64,000 nucleotides of DNA from Streptomyces albiflavescens (GCF_014645835.1 NZ_BMMM01000002.1:877233-941232), one strand, 5' to 3'; shown: positions 1 to 10,364, counted from the first letter of the stretch. Notes: a model not told the origin generated them from the sequence alone. Numbers and translations are program-made.

Positions 1-2600
1 AAGTCGACGACCTTCCAGCGGCTGTCGGCGAACCCTGGCAGATGCCAGCCGTGCCGCTCTCCGTACAGCCCTCCGTTGTTGACCGGTCCGCGCACCGGGT
101 CGGGGATCACTTCGCCCCGGATCCGCCAGGTGACCGCCGGGGAGTCGCCCTCGAAGGTCACGGCCGTCAGCCCTCGGGCCACCTTGTGGGTGTCCTTCGC
201 CGCCCCGTCCTCGTCGTGCTGCATACGACGCACAAGAACGGACAGCACGCGCGGCCCCTTCTTCTCCGGGACGGGGAACGTCGCCGTGGCCGACCACGTC
301 CCCAGCCTGACCGTCTTCTTGTCCGGCACCGGCATCCGATGCGTACCCAGCGGCTTTCCGTCCAGCCAGGCCATCAGCAGCCCCTGCGCGCCGGAGATGT
401 AGGAGAAGGACACCGACCCGGCCTTGCCCGCGTCGGTGAAGCGCCCCCGGTACCAGACGTCGCCGTAGTGGTAGCCGTAGTCGTCGGCGAAGAGTACGGG
501 CTGTCCGGCGGGTACGGGGGTGACGCTGTAGGAGGACTTCTTGTTCGCGGCCTTCCAGCCGGAGTCGTCGTAGTCGGCGGCGGACTCCGGGTTCTCGGCG
601 GACCGGCGCCAGTTGGTCAGGGTGGGGAGCAGGACGACGGGTACGCCGGGCAGCCGCTGCTCGACCTGCAGGCTGCCGGACGTGGTGGCCACTGTCTTCA
701 ACGTGCCTTGGTTCCAGACGACTTCACTCACGCCGCGCGGCCCCCAGACCTCCAGGTCCGCAGCTTCGATCGTGTCCCCGGTGAGATGCACGGTGGTGCC
801 GCGCAGGGCGGCGGTGCGCAGGAGTGCGGGGCCGCGTACCAGCACCGGACCGGACGGGGTGTCGTGGCGCCACAGCCGTCCGGAGGTCTGGTCGTCGGCG
901 AACAGCAGCAGGAGAGGCGTCGAGATGCCGCCGCCTTGCACCAACACCCGGGTGAGCGAGTTCAGCCGGGCGTCGATCCGCAGGACGCCGTCCGCGTACA
1001 CGTGCACCGGGTTGCCCTCCAGCACGGTGACCGTCGGCTCGCTCGCGCACTCCAGCGCGGTCCGTGTCGACTCGCCCGTCCGGCCGGTGAACACGGCGAT
1101 GTCCTGGCGCCCGGCGGCGAGCCACATCATCGGCTGGGCGGTGGAGTAGCGCAGCTTCCGCCGCCCCAGGGTGATTCCGGTGGCGAGCAGCCGGGCGTCG
1201 AGGCCGGGGACCGGCACGGGGAGGGTCGTGCCGGCGAGCGGGACGGAGGCGACGGCTTCGGCGGAGGCGTCATTGCGCAGGATGTAGAAGTGCGCCTTCG
1301 TGTCCGGGTTGACGAGGTGGTACGCCTTGACGCCGGTGTCGCCGACCGAGATGTCTTCGGCGCGGTCCAGCTTCGCCAGGTCGGGCACGGAGTGCAGGAG
1401 CTGCCCGATCTGGTGCATCGGGATCAGCTTCGCGGTGGGCTGCCGGGCCTCGTCGAGGGCGGCACCGTAGTCGTACGAGGTGTAGACGATCGGTGCGGGC
1501 AGCCAGCCCCAGGACGTGCCGCCGAAGGTCATGTAGACGTTGTGGACCTTGATGCCGTTGGCGAGGTTGGTGAGGTAGAAGCGCCGCTCGTACGCCGCGT
1601 CGCGGGTCCGGCGCGACTCCGCGTACCCCTTGCCGTCGAACTCCACCCCACCCCACGGATCGAACCAGCCGCCCCCGAACTCGGCGATGAGTCCCGGGGT
1701 TTCGGGACTCGCGGTCGAGCCGCCCTTCGTCCCGCCGACGCCGAAGTAACCCCAGTCGGGCGGGGGCGCGAACGGCGAGGGATAGCCGTCGAAGCCGTAC
1801 AGGTAGCGGTCCTTCTCGCCGCCGGTGTCGAAGGTCCCCGGGGCCCAGTGCCCGTTCCTGCCCTTGTCGTTGTGGAAGAGCGGCACGTCGATGCCGTCCC
1901 TGCGGACCTTGGTGTACAGGTGGGTCATGTAGTCGCGGCCGAGGGGGCTGCTGACGTTGTTCGCGTACTCGTTCTCCAGCTGGTAGAGGACGATCGTGCC
2001 GCCGCCCTTGGTGTAGAGGTGCTTCGCGGCGATCCGGTCGACGGCGGTCAGCCACTCGTCGACGTACTTCAGATAGGTCGGGTCGGAGGTGCGGGCCGTG
2101 CCCTGGGTGACGGTCAGCCAGCCGGGGAAGCCGCCCGCGTCCACCTCGGCGTTGATGTACGGGCCCGGCCGCAGGATGACGTACAGGCCGGTCTCGGCGG
2201 CCGTGCGCAGGAACAGGTCGAGGTCGCGGACGCCGGTGAAGTCGTACTTCCCCGGCGCGGGGGAGTGGTAGTTCCACGACACGTAGATGCTGATCGTGTT
2301 GTAGCCGTGGGCGCGCAGCTTCTCCAGCACGTCCCGCCACAGCGAAGGGCTGGGCAGACGGAAGGGGTGGACCTCGCCGGACCACAGCACGAGGCGCTTG
2401 CCGTCGATCAGCATCGAGTAGCGGTCGAAGCCGACGGTGTGTGCCTTGCCGTCGGCCGAGGGAGGTCCGGGCGCGGGTCCGGTGGGAGCGACGGGCGCCC
2501 TTCCGGCGGCGCACGCCATTTCGCTCCCGCTGCCGCTCAGCGAGAAGCCGAGCGCGGCGGTGCCGGCGAGTGCGCTGAAGGTACGTCTGCTCAACACCAT
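1..2600 (-). CDS. Secreted GH35 beta-galactosidase, 3' end cut by window edge
   Basis: Glycoside hydrolase family 35 enzyme that removes terminal beta-galactosyl residues outside the cell. The frame starts at ATG 2600 with GGGAGGA just upstream and stays open to base 1, so at least 866 codons are present and the C-terminus is missing. The N-terminus has a Tat-like signal (SRRTF followed by a hydrophobic Ala/Leu stretch). The GH35 core follows: WSGEVHPFRLP, LRPGPYINAE, the acid/base Glu about residue 211 in QLENEY, and the nucleophile Glu about residue 307 in IAEFGGGW. Further domains include beta-rich regions typical of long bacterial GH35 enzymes. It lies in the same orientation as the sugar transporter and epimerase genes, although an aminotransferase and an Rrf2 gene separate them. 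A hairpin repeat sits just upstream. Substrate specificity cannot be read from the sequence. Confidence 0.93.
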   Translation of the reverse strand, partial: MVLSRRTFSALAGTAALGFSLSGSGSEMACAAGRAPVAPTGPAPGPPSADGKAHTVGFDRYSMLIDGKRLVLWSGEVHPFRLPSPSLWRDVLEKLRAHGYNTISIYVSWNYHSPAPGKYDFTGVRDLDLFLRTAAETGLYVILRPGPYINAEVDAGGFPGWLTVTQGTARTSDPTYLKYVDEWLTAVDRIAAKHLYTKGGGTIVLYQLENEYANNVSSPLGRDYMTHLYTKVRRDGIDVPLFHNDKGRNGHWAPGTFDTGGEKDRYLYGFDGYPSPFAPPPDWGYFGVGGTKGGSTASPETPGLIAEFGGGWFDPWGGVEFDGKGYAESRRTRDAAYERRFYLTNLANGIKVHNVYMTFGGTSWGWLPAPIVYTSYDYGAALDEARQPTAKLIPMHQIGQLLHSVPDLAKLDRAEDISVGDTGVKAYHLVNPDTKAHFYILRNDASAEAVASVPLAGTTLPVPVPGLDARLLATGITLGRRKLRYSTAQPMMWLAAGRQDIAVFTGRTGESTRTALECASEPTVTVLEGNPVHVYADGVLRIDARLNSLTRVLVQGGGISTPLLLLFADDQTSGRLWRHDTPSGPVLVRGPALLRTAALRGTTVHLTGDTIEAADLEVWGPRGVSEVVWNQGTLKTVATTSGSLQVEQRLPGVPVVLLPTLTNWRRSAENPESAADYDDSGWKAANKKSSYSVTPVPAGQPVLFADDYGYHYGDVWYRGRFTDAGKAGSVSFSYISGAQGLLMAWLDGKPLGTHRMPVPDKKTVRLGTWSATATFPVPEKKGPRVLSVLVRRMQHDEDGAAKDTHKVARGLTAVTFEGDSPAVTWRIRGEVIPDPVRGPVNNGGLYGERHGWHLPGFADSRWKVVD

Positions 2601-2625
2601 GTGGGGTCCTCCCGGGGACAGCGAT

Positions 2626-2667
2626 GGGGGTCCCCCCTGTTCGAGCGAAGCCGAGAACTTGGGGGAG
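2626..2667 (+). repeat. Dispersed hairpin repeat, diverged copy (R1-A)
   Basis: It starts GGGGGTCCCCCC, continues TCGAGCGAAGCCGAGA and ends TTGGGGGAG. The outer C-run pairs with the final G-run, and TCG pairs with CGA inside. It lies between the GH35 gene (start 2600) and the divergent Rrf2 gene (start 2710), in the 5' region of both. It differs from the near-identical copies at 11817, 35403 and 49214 by a few substitutions and one or two extra bases. Confidence 0.85.
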
Positions 2668-2709
2668 AGTGCGGCCATTGTCCACAGCGATACCTCCCAC
2701 AATGGTCAT

Positions 2710-3147
2710 ATGAGGATCTCGGCGCGGGCGGATTACGCGGTACGGGCGGCACTGGAGCTGGCCGTACGGCAGGACGGCGGCCCGGTGAAGGCGGAGGTCA
2801 TCGCCCTCGCGCAGAACATTCCGCACAAGTTTCTGGAGGGAATCCTCGGCGATCTCCGGCGCGGCGGCCTCGTCACCAGTAGGCGCGGCGGCGGTGGGGG
2901 TTACCGGCTCGCCCGTGCCGCCGAGGCGATCACTGTCGCGGACGTCATCCGAACGGTGGACGGCCCGATCGTCTCCGTGCGCGGCGAACGGCCTACCCGA
3001 CTCGCGTACACCGGCCCCGCCGAGCCCCTGCTCCCCCTCTGGGTCGCGGTCCGCGCCAACGTGCGGAAGATCCTGGAGGGCGTCACGCCGGCGGACATCG
3101 CGGAGGACGCGCTGCCGGAGCCCGTGCGGGAGCCGGCGGGCTGCTGA
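2710..3147 (+). CDS. Rrf2 family transcriptional regulator
   Basis: A 145-residue DNA-binding protein. It opens MRISARADYAVRAALELA, the usual start of Rrf2 winged-helix regulators, and contains the recognition-helix and wing region IPHKFLEGILGDLRRGGLV followed by SRRGGGGGYRLAR. The middle region where NsrR/IscR relatives carry the three Fe-S cysteines has none (VRGERPTRLAYTGPAEPLL); the only Cys is the last residue. It is therefore unlikely to bind an Fe-S cluster and probably senses something else, as CymR-type members do. The ATG at 2710 is chosen because family members begin there; longer frames upstream run through the hairpin repeat. It is divergent from the GH35 gene. The target is unknown. 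Confidence 0.9.
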   Translation: MRISARADYAVRAALELAVRQDGGPVKAEVIALAQNIPHKFLEGILGDLRRGGLVTSRRGGGGGYRLARAAEAITVADVIRTVDGPIVSVRGERPTRLAYTGPAEPLLPLWVAVRANVRKILEGVTPADIAEDALPEPVREPAGC

Positions 3148-3196
3148 ACTGGAGCAGTGGGTGGCCCGTCGCGTACTGACCTTCCCGAGACGGGAC

Positions 3197-4906
3197 CTAG
3201 CCCGCCTGGCCGTACAGCATGGCGCCCACGGCCGGCCAGCCGGTGGGCTGCTGCGGCTGGGGCTGCGGTTCCGGCTGGGTGCGGCCCCGGACCTGGGCGG
3301 CGGTCAGGCCTCCCTGGGCGCCCAGCGAGGCGGCGTTCGTCATTCCGGGCATGCCTGCCTGGGCGACGGGCTGGAGACCCTGGGCCTGGGCCGCGGCGGG
3401 CATCGCCGGCGCGGGTGCCGAACCCGGGGCCAGGCCCGGCATCGCCCCGGGTGCCTGGGCCGCGGCAGGCGCCGGCCAGGTGGTGGGCTGCGGGGCGGCG
3501 GGCTGCGGCGTGGGGGACGGGAAGTTCGACACCGCCGCGGGCTGCGGGGACGAGAAGTTCGACACGGCCGCCGGCTGCTGCGGGACGGGGAAGTTCGACA
3601 CCTGCGCGGGCTGCGCGGCGGGCAGGCTCGGCATCGGTCCGGGCTGTGCCGCCGCGGGCCCCGGCCACGCGTTCGCCTGTGCGGCCAGGCCCTGCATGCC
3701 CGCCCCGTTCGTGGCGCTGACCAGGCGGTCCACCGCCGCCGTACCCGAGCTGTAGCTGGTCCCTGTGCTCAGCTCGGGTACGGCGGCTCCCCTCCTGGTC
3801 CCGTAGAGCACCTGTTCCAGGCCGGACACCAGGCGACGCACGTCCACCTGGGGGCGCACCACGAGTCTCAGGAAGCGGCTGGACGAACCGATCTTGTTGC
3901 CGCACTCGCGGACCAGGATCCGGTGCTCGGTCAGCAGCCGGTCCCGGACCACGGTGCCTTCGGCGCCCACGGGGAGGCGCACGAAGAGGAAGTTGCCCTG
4001 GGACGGGTAGACGGTGAGACCGGGCAGTGCGGACAGCTGGCGGGCCATGTCGAGCCGGTCCCGGCGGACCATGTGCAGGCTCTCCATGTACTCGGCGCCG
4101 TGCTCCTTGAGCATGAACACCACGGTCTCGGCGAAGGAGTTGAGGTTCCACTTGGGCAGCATGGAACGGACCCGGCCGGCCAGGGCCGGGTTGGCGACCA
4201 GATAGCCGAAGCGGATGCCGTGCAGGCCGAAGTTCTTGCCGAGGCTGCGCAGCACGATGACGTTGGGCCGCATCACCGCGTCCTCGACCACGCTCGGTTC
4301 GGATTCGGCGTCGGCGAACTCCAGGAACGACTCGTCGATGACGATCAGGTCCAGGTCCGCCATCGCGTCCATGAACTGGATGACCGACTGGCGGGGGAGG
4401 AAGCCGCCGTCGGGGTTGTTCGGGTTGCAGATCACGGCGACACGCGAGCCGCGGGCGCGGATGAACTCGGCGTACTTGGCGAGGTCGAGGGCGAATCCGG
4501 TGGACTCCTGGAGCGGGAACATGTCGACCCGCTTGCCGGTCTCCATCGGCTGGTCGGTCCAGCGGCCGAAGGTGGGCACGGGTATCGCGAGGGACTCCCG
4601 GACCAGCAAGTGGTCGATCCAGGTGATGAGTTCGGTGGATCCGTTGCCCATCGCGACGCACTGCGGCGGCAGCTGGAGCAGCGAGCACAGCTCGGCGGTG
4701 ATGGTGTCGGCGCTGCTCGGGTAGTACGTGATGATCTCGCGCAGCCGGCCCGCCAGCTCGTCGAACATCGCGGGTGTGGGGAAGTACGGATTGCACGGGA
4801 TGCAGAAGTCCACGGGGCCGGCCCCGTCGCCCTCTCGCGTCAGCGCGGCCATCGACGGGCTGTGCGCCGCAGTGCCGCGAAAGAGCGAGGTGACATTGCC
4901 GGCCAT
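3197..4906 (-). CDS. PLP-dependent class I/II aminotransferase with long Ala/Pro/Gln repeat tail
   Basis: Residues 1-370 form a fold-type I PLP enzyme resembling histidinol-phosphate aminotransferases. It has CNPNNPDGG at 160-168, IDESF with Asp191, the Schiff-base Lys224 in SLGKNFGL, and a C-terminal SQGNFLFVRLP segment with Arg residues for substrate carboxylate. The start ATG 4906 is preceded by GGAGGTTCC. Residues about 380-569 form a low-complexity tail rich in Ala, Pro and Gln with three VSNF repeats (about 436, 448 and 459). The tail nearly doubles the usual family length of about 360 and is probably disordered. An imperfect inverted repeat around 3738-3790 marks the junction of enzyme and tail. 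The physiological amino donor or acceptor is unknown. Confidence 0.88.
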   Translation of the reverse strand: MAGNVTSLFRGTAAHSPSMAALTREGDGAGPVDFCIPCNPYFPTPAMFDELAGRLREIITYYPSSADTITAELCSLLQLPPQCVAMGNGSTELITWIDHLLVRESLAIPVPTFGRWTDQPMETGKRVDMFPLQESTGFALDLAKYAEFIRARGSRVAVICNPNNPDGGFLPRQSVIQFMDAMADLDLIVIDESFLEFADAESEPSVVEDAVMRPNVIVLRSLGKNFGLHGIRFGYLVANPALAGRVRSMLPKWNLNSFAETVVFMLKEHGAEYMESLHMVRRDRLDMARQLSALPGLTVYPSQGNFLFVRLPVGAEGTVVRDRLLTEHRILVRECGNKIGSSSRFLRLVVRPQVDVRRLVSGLEQVLYGTRRGAAVPELSTGTSYSSGTAAVDRLVSATNGAGMQGLAAQANAWPGPAAAQPGPMPSLPAAQPAQVSNFPVPQQPAAVSNFSSPQPAAVSNFPSPTPQPAAPQPTTWPAPAAAQAPGAMPGLAPGSAPAPAMPAAAQAQGLQPVAQAGMPGMTNAASLGAQGGLTAAQVRGRTQPEPQPQPQQPTGWPAVGAMLYGQAG

Positions 4907-5087
4907 GGAACCTCCGTTTGGGCGGGCCCGTTGGGACGGACGGGCCCTCCGTCTTTGGGTGGCCCGTGCGGGGGAGCACGGGCCGCCCTCTCATACGGAT
5001 ACGGAGGTGGCGCTGTTCAACTCGTGTGCATTCAGTGTGGGTTCGCTTCGCGGGGCAACCGGAGGCCCCGCGAAGCCGTCGAGGGCC

Positions 5088-6236
5088 TCAGGCGCTGAAC
5101 GAGTGCACCGTCGTGCTGCGGTACGTCTCGCCCGGCCGCAGGACCGTCGAGGGGAACTTCGGCTGGTTCGGCGAGTCCGGGAAGTGCTGCGTCTCCAGGC
5201 ACAGCGCGTCGCCCTGCCGGTAGATGTGGCCGCCGGTGCCGACGAGGGTGCCGTCGAGGAAGTTCCCGGAGTAGAACTGCAGGCCCGGCTGGTCGGTGGC
5301 GATCTTCAGGGTGCGGCCGGAGGACGGGTCGCGCAGGGTGGCGATGTGCTCGGGCTTCGCCGTGATGCCCTTGTCGAGCACCCAGTTGTGGTCGATGCCC
5401 TTGCCGTACAGCAGCTGCTGGTTGGCGACCCGGATGTCGGCGCCGACCGTCTTGGTGTGGCGGAAGTCGAAGGGGGTGCCCGCGACCTTGGCCAGCTCGC
5501 CGGTGGGGATCAGGCCCGAGTCGACGGGCGTGTAGCGGGAGGCGGCGATCTTCAGCTCATGGTCGTAGATCGAGCCGCTGCCCTCGCCCGCCAGGTTCCA
5601 GTAGACGTGGCTGGTGAGGTTGACGACGGTGGCCTTGTCGGTGGTGGCCTCGTAGTCGATGCGCCAGTCGCCGTGCCGGGTGAGGGTGTAGGTGACCTTC
5701 GCCTTGAGCGTGCCGGGGTAGCCCATCTCGCCGTCGACGCTGGTGTAGTGCAGCACGAGGCCGACGTCGGAGCCGGAGGTGAAGCCCTCCACGTCCCAGA
5801 CGTGCTTGTCGAAGCCCTTGGCGCCACCGTGCAGACTGTTGACGCCGTCGTTGACGGACAGCTGGTAGCTCTTGCCGTCGAGGGTGAACTGCCCCTTGGC
5901 TATGCGGTTGCCGTAGCGGCCGATCAGCGCGCCGAAGTACGGGGTCTTGGCGACGTAGTCCTCGATGTTGTCGAAGCCCAGGGAGACGTTCTTGTACCGG
6001 CCGTGGCGGTCCGGGATCTCCAAGGACTGGACGACGCCGCCCCACGACAGGACCTTCAGGCGCGTGCCGCCGTTCTCCAGCGACCAGCGGTAGACCTTCG
6101 TCCCGTCGGCGAGCTTGCCGAAGAGCTCCTTCGCCGGCTTTCTGCCTCCCGCGGCGTGTGCCGTTCCCCCGAGCGTGGTCGCGGCGATGCCCGCGGCCGC
6201 GGCTCCTGCGATGACCGTGCGTCTGTTCAGTTCCAT
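5088..6236 (-). CDS. galM: Secreted aldose 1-epimerase
   Basis: A 382-residue mutarotase that interconverts alpha and beta anomers of sugars such as galactose. The N-terminus MELNRRTVIAGAAAAGIAA is a twin-arginine-type signal ending near TAHA, so the enzyme is probably exported, unlike the usual cytoplasmic GalM. Family features are FGALIGRYGNRIA, NDGVNSLHGG, the catalytic His in NLTSHVYWNLAG, and the C-terminal catalytic Glu region ETQHFPDSPNQPKFPST. ATG 6236 was chosen for the signal peptide and a GGGAG box upstream. It lies about 50 bases downstream of the ABC permease in the same orientation, so it probably belongs to the transporter operon and equilibrates extracellular sugar before uptake. 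Confidence 0.93.
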   Translation of the reverse strand: MELNRRTVIAGAAAAGIAATTLGGTAHAAGGRKPAKELFGKLADGTKVYRWSLENGGTRLKVLSWGGVVQSLEIPDRHGRYKNVSLGFDNIEDYVAKTPYFGALIGRYGNRIAKGQFTLDGKSYQLSVNDGVNSLHGGAKGFDKHVWDVEGFTSGSDVGLVLHYTSVDGEMGYPGTLKAKVTYTLTRHGDWRIDYEATTDKATVVNLTSHVYWNLAGEGSGSIYDHELKIAASRYTPVDSGLIPTGELAKVAGTPFDFRHTKTVGADIRVANQQLLYGKGIDHNWVLDKGITAKPEHIATLRDPSSGRTLKIATDQPGLQFYSGNFLDGTLVGTGGHIYRQGDALCLETQHFPDSPNQPKFPSTVLRPGETYRSTTVHSFSA

Positions 6237-6289
6237 TTGCGGCTCCCGTAAAGGGTGGGGCCCCGCCTTCGTGGCGGGGCCCAGCTGAC

Positions 6290-7537
6290 TTACGAACCGG
6301 ACTTGCGCTTGTTCCACACGTCGAAGCCGACCGCCGCCAACAGGGCCAGGCCCTTGATGACCTGCTGCCAGTCGGTGCCGACGCTGAGAAGGTTCATGCC
6401 GTTGTTCAGCACGCCGAGGACGAGACCACCGATGATCGCGCCGAGGACGGTACCCACGCCGCCGCTCATGGACGCGCCACCGATGAACGACGAGGCGATG
6501 GCTTCGAGTTCGAAGTTCAAGCCCGCCTTCGGCGAGGCCGCGTTGAGGCGGGCGGCGACCACCAGACCCGCGAGGGCCGCGAGCACGCCCATGTTCAGGA
6601 AGACGTAGAAGGTGACCTTCTTGTCCTTGACGCCGGACAGCTTCGCCGCCGGCAGGTTGCCGCCGATCGCGTAGATGTGGCGGCCGAACACCGCGTTGCG
6701 CATGACGTAGCCGTAGCCGACCACCAGCACACCGAGGATGATCAGCACGGTCGGCGCGCCCTTGTAGCTGGCGAGCAGCATCGTGACGACCAGGATCGCG
6801 GCGACGATGGCGACGAGCTTGAGCAGGAAGATGTTCTTCGGGAGCACATCCAGCGAGAACTCCTGCTGCCGCTTGCGGTCGCGCACCTCCTGCAGAACCG
6901 CGAAGACGATCAGGGCGAGGCCCAGCAGCAACGTGATGTTGTGGTAGTTGGTGTCCGGGCCGGCCTCCGGCAGGAAGCCGTTGCCCATCTTCTGCAGCCC
7001 GTCCGGGAACGGGCCGAGGGTCTGGCCCTTCAGCAGGATCTCGGTGAGGCCGCGGAAGAGCAGCATGCCGGCGAGGGTGACGATGAACGACGGTATGCCG
7101 AGATACGCGATCAGAAAGCCCTGCACCGAGCCCGCGACCGCGCCCACCACCAGGCACAGCACCAGGGCGAGCGGCCACGCGATACTGTGCTGCACCATCA
7201 GTACGGCCGCGAACGCGCCGATGAACGCGGTCAGTGAGCCGACCGACAGGTCGATGTGGCCCGCGATGATCACCAGCATCATGCCGATCGCGAGGATCAG
7301 GATGTAGCTGTTCTGCAGCACCAGGTTGGAGACGTTGCGCGGCAGCAGCAGGTCGCCGTCGGTCCACACCGCGAAGAGGGCGACGATCAGGCCGAGGGCG
7401 ATCAGCATGCCGTACTGGCGCATGTTGCGGCGCAGGCCGTCCAGCATCAGCTGCAGCAGGCCGCCGCCCGCGGCCGCGCCCCCGCTCTTCCCGGGCGGCG
7501 CCGGGGCCGGGGTCTTGGCGGTTACATCCGTGCTCAT
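6290..7537 (-). CDS. mmsB: Monosaccharide ABC transporter permease (MmsB/GguB type)
   Basis: A 415-residue inner-membrane permease of the ribose/xylose/galactose ABC family. It has about 10-12 hydrophobic segments and the conserved stretches [24 protein letters not shown] and [15 protein letters not shown], plus the C-terminal [15 protein letters not shown]. The middle of the protein carries an extra loop and membrane region (about 180-270) that is typical of the long MmsB/GguB subgroup. The start ATG 7537 overlaps the stop of the ATPase gene by four bases (ATGA), so translation is coupled. It forms a complete importer with the ATPase (7534-9084) and binding protein (9117-10223). Confidence 0.94.
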   Translation of the reverse strand: MSTDVTAKTPAPAPPGKSGGAAAGGGLLQLMLDGLRRNMRQYGMLIALGLIVALFAVWTDGDLLLPRNVSNLVLQNSYILILAIGMMLVIIAGHIDLSVGSLTAFIGAFAAVLMVQHSIAWPLALVLCLVVGAVAGSVQGFLIAYLGIPSFIVTLAGMLLFRGLTEILLKGQTLGPFPDGLQKMGNGFLPEAGPDTNYHNITLLLGLALIVFAVLQEVRDRKRQQEFSLDVLPKNIFLLKLVAIVAAILVVTMLLASYKGAPTVLIILGVLVVGYGYVMRNAVFGRHIYAIGGNLPAAKLSGVKDKKVTFYVFLNMGVLAALAGLVVAARLNAASPKAGLNFELEAIASSFIGGASMSGGVGTVLGAIIGGLVLGVLNNGMNLLSVGTDWQQVIKGLALLAAVGFDVWNKRKSGS

Positions 7538-9084
7538 CGGGATACCTCTTTGTCCTTCGTCATCTGGCGCATCAGCACTTCCTGCGTGGCCTCGGCCCGC
7601 GGGACCTCGCCCGTGAGCCGCCCGGCGGCCATGGTGTAGATGCGGTCGCACATGCCGAGCAGCTCGGGCAGCTCGGAGGAGATGAAGACGACCGCCTTGC
7701 CCTCGGCGGCCAGCTGGTCGATGACCGTGTAGATCTCGTACTTGGCGCCCACGTCGATACCGCGGGTGGGCTCGTCCAGGATCAGCACCTCCGGACCCGC
7801 GAAGATCCACTTGCTGAGGACGACCTTCTGCTGGTTGCCGCCGGACAGCTTGCCCACCGGCTCGAAGACGGTCGGCGCCTTGATGTTCATGGACGTGCGG
7901 TAGCGCTCGGCGACCTGCCGCTCCTCGTGCTCGTCGACCACACCGCGCTTCGCGACCTTGTTCAGGGCGGTCAGTGAGATGTTGCGGTTGATGGTGTCGA
8001 TGAGGTTGAGGCCGTAGTGCTTGCGGTCCTCGGTGACGTACGCGATGCCGTGCCCGACCGCCTCGGCGACGGTCTTCGTACGGATCTCCTTGCCGTCCTT
8101 GAGGACCGAGCCGCCCGCGTACCGGCCGTAGGTGCGCCCGAAGACACTCATCGCCAGTTCGGTGCGGCCGGCGCCCATCAGGCCCGCGATGCCGACGATC
8201 TCCCCGCGCCGTACGCTGATCGACACGTCGTCGACCACCTTGCGCTGCTGGTCGATCGGGTGGTGGACCGTCCAGTTGCGGATCTCCAGGGCCGCTGCCG
8301 CGCCCACCTCTCCCTCGTACGCGGTGCGCTCGGGGAAGCGGTGGTCGAGGTCGCGGCCGACCATGCCGGAGATGATCCGGTCCTCGGTGGTCTCCGGCGC
8401 CTTCACGTCGAGAGTCTCGATGGACCGCCCGTCGCGCAGGATCGTCACCGAGTCGGCGACCCTGCGGATCTCGTTCAGCTTGTGGGAGATGATGATCGAG
8501 GTGATGCCCTGCTTCTTCAACTCCAGGATGAGATCGAGGAGTTTGCCGCTGTCCTCGTCGTTCAGAGCCGCGGTCGGCTCATCCAGGATGAGCAGCTTCA
8601 CCTTCTTCGACAGCGCCTTCGCGATCTCCACGAGCTGCTGCTTGCCCACGCCGATGTCGGCGACGCGGGTCTCGGGGTGATCTTCCAGACCGACCCGGCG
8701 CAGCAGCTCGGTGGCGTGCCGCAGGGTCTCGTTCCAGTTGATGAGCCCGCCCTTGGCGTGCTCGTTGCCGAGGAAGATGTTCTCCGCGAGGGAGAGGAAC
8801 GGCACCAGCGCCAGCTCCTGGTGGATGATGACGATGCCGTGGTGCTCGCTCGCCCGGATGTCCTTGAAGCTGCAGACCTCTCCCTCGAAGAGGATCTCAC
8901 CCTCGTAACTGCCGTGCGGATGGACGCCGGAGAGCACCTTCATCAAGGTGGACTTCCCGGCGCCGTTCTCACCGCAGATGGCGTGGACCTCGCCCTGGCG
9001 GACGGTCAGTGTGACGTCCGACAGCGCCTTGACGCCGGGAAAGGTCTTGACGATCGAGCGCATTTCCAGGACGGGTCCCGCCAT
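7534..9084 (-). CDS. mmsA: Monosaccharide ABC transporter ATP-binding protein (MmsA/GguA type)
   Basis: A 516-residue duplicated ABC ATPase. The first nucleotide-binding domain has Walker [10 protein letters not shown], an LxxGxGKQQ-type signature region ([15 protein letters not shown]) and Walker [12 protein letters not shown]. The second has a degenerate Walker A ([11 protein letters not shown]), signature LSGGNQQKV and Walker [13 protein letters not shown]. The asymmetric arrangement is normal for sugar importers such as RbsA, XylG and MmsA. ATG 9084 has GGAAGGC upstream; a TTG five codons earlier is possible but lies on top of that box. Its stop overlaps the permease start. It supplies energy for uptake of a pentose or hexose; which one cannot be told from sequence. 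Confidence 0.95.
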   Translation of the reverse strand: MAGPVLEMRSIVKTFPGVKALSDVTLTVRQGEVHAICGENGAGKSTLMKVLSGVHPHGSYEGEILFEGEVCSFKDIRASEHHGIVIIHQELALVPFLSLAENIFLGNEHAKGGLINWNETLRHATELLRRVGLEDHPETRVADIGVGKQQLVEIAKALSKKVKLLILDEPTAALNDEDSGKLLDLILELKKQGITSIIISHKLNEIRRVADSVTILRDGRSIETLDVKAPETTEDRIISGMVGRDLDHRFPERTAYEGEVGAAAALEIRNWTVHHPIDQQRKVVDDVSISVRRGEIVGIAGLMGAGRTELAMSVFGRTYGRYAGGSVLKDGKEIRTKTVAEAVGHGIAYVTEDRKHYGLNLIDTINRNISLTALNKVAKRGVVDEHEERQVAERYRTSMNIKAPTVFEPVGKLSGGNQQKVVLSKWIFAGPEVLILDEPTRGIDVGAKYEIYTVIDQLAAEGKAVVFISSELPELLGMCDRIYTMAAGRLTGEVPRAEATQEVLMRQMTKDKEVSR

Positions 9085-9116
9085 GGTCGTGCCTTCCAAT
9101 CACTAGGAGTCGGCGG

Positions 9117-10223
9117 TTACTTGAGGTCGGACTCGGTGTAGTAGCCGCCGTCGACCAGCACCTGCTTGTAGTTGGACTTGTCGACGCTGACCGGCTGCAG
9201 CAGGTAGGCGGGGACGACCTTGGCGCCGTTGTCGTACGTCTTGGTGTCGTTGGTCTGCGGCTTCTTGCCGTTGAGGACGTCGTCGACCATGGTCGAGGCG
9301 ACCTTGGCCAGCTCACGGGTGTCCTTGTAGACGGTCTGCGTCTGCTCGCCCGCGATGATCGACTTGACCGAGGCCAGCTCGGCGTCCTGACCGGTGACGA
9401 CGGGCAGCGGCTTGCTCTTGGAGCCGTAGTCGTCCGACTTCAGCGCCGACAGGATGCCGATGGAGATGCCGTCGTACGGCGAGAGCACCGCGTCGACCTT
9501 CTTGCTCTGGTACGACTTGGTGAGGATGTCGTCCATGCGCTTCTGCGCGGTGGTGCCGTCCCACCGCAGGGTGGTGACCTGGGTGAGGCCGGTCTGGCCG
9601 GACTGGACGACCAGCTTCTTGCTGTCGATGTACGGCTTCAGGACGCTCATCGCACCGTTGAAGAAGTACTTGGTGTTGTTGTCGTCGTTGGAGCCGGCGA
9701 ACAGCTCGATGTTGAACGGGCCCTTGCCGCTCTTCAGACCGAGCTTGTCGACGATGTAGCCGGCCTGCAGCTCGCCGACCTTGGTGTTGTCGAAGGACGC
9801 GTAGTAGTCGACGTTCTTGGTGCCGAGGATCAGCCGGTCGTAGGCGATGACCGGGATCTTCGCGTCGGCGGCCTGCTGGAGGACGTTGTTCAGCGACTTG
9901 TTGTCGATCGCGGCGACGATGATGGCCTTCACGCCCTGCGTGATCAGGTTCTCGATCTGCGAGACCTGCTGGTCGGGGTCGTCCTCGCCGTAGACCAGCT
10001 TGGTCTTGTAGCCCTTGGACTCCAGGTCCTTGACCACGTTCTTGCCGTCGGCGATCCAGCGCTCGGAGGACTTGGTCGGCATCGCGATGCCGATGGTGCC
10101 GCCCTTGCTGCTGCCCTTGCCCTCGTTGCTGCCGCCCTCGCTGTCCTGGCCGCAGGCGGTGAGGGTCAGGGCGAGGGAGGCGGCTCCGGCTATGGCGGCG
10201 AGTGCGGCTCTGCGGTTACGCAT
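9117..10223 (-). CDS. chvE: Sugar-binding lipoprotein of the ABC transporter (ChvE-like)
   Basis: A 368-residue periplasmic-binding-protein type I fold protein that captures a monosaccharide outside the membrane. It opens [19 protein letters not shown] with a lipobox LTAC, then a Ser/Gly/Lys-rich linker typical of Gram-positive lipoproteins. Conserved family stretches are [42 protein letters not shown] and [14 protein letters not shown], characteristic of ChvE-type multiple-sugar binders (galactose, arabinose, glucose, xylose). Three ATG codons lie close together (10223, 10229, 10232); 10223 has AAGGA at good distance. It is the first gene of the transporter group, and 141 bases separate it from the upstream U32-like gene. 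Confidence 0.94.
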   Translation of the reverse strand: MRNRRAALAAIAGAASLALTLTACGQDSEGGSNEGKGSSKGGTIGIAMPTKSSERWIADGKNVVKDLESKGYKTKLVYGEDDPDQQVSQIENLITQGVKAIIVAAIDNKSLNNVLQQAADAKIPVIAYDRLILGTKNVDYYASFDNTKVGELQAGYIVDKLGLKSGKGPFNIELFAGSNDDNNTKYFFNGAMSVLKPYIDSKKLVVQSGQTGLTQVTTLRWDGTTAQKRMDDILTKSYQSKKVDAVLSPYDGISIGILSALKSDDYGSKSKPLPVVTGQDAELASVKSIIAGEQTQTVYKDTRELAKVASTMVDDVLNGKKPQTNDTKTYDNGAKVVPAYLLQPVSVDKSNYKQVLVDGGYYTESDLK

Positions 10224-10364
10224 GATCATCATCCTTGATGTGTGTGCAGGGCTCGGTCTCGCGGTGCGAAGACGCTCCCGAGGGTGGCGCCGGAAAGACC
10301 GAGGACAGGTGTGTGGGATTGTGCGCGGCTGTGTCGGCTTTTGTGAAGCAAGGTTTCCGGAACG

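Noticed and set aside
2437-2709. N-terminal extension of the Rrf2 protein
   Set aside because: It would read through the R1-A repeat and the GH35 signal region; family proteins begin at MRISARADYA.
2894-5098. 734-codon plus-strand frame across the Rrf2 end and the aminotransferase
   Set aside because: It overlaps two supported genes in other frames and has Gly/Arg-rich shadow composition.
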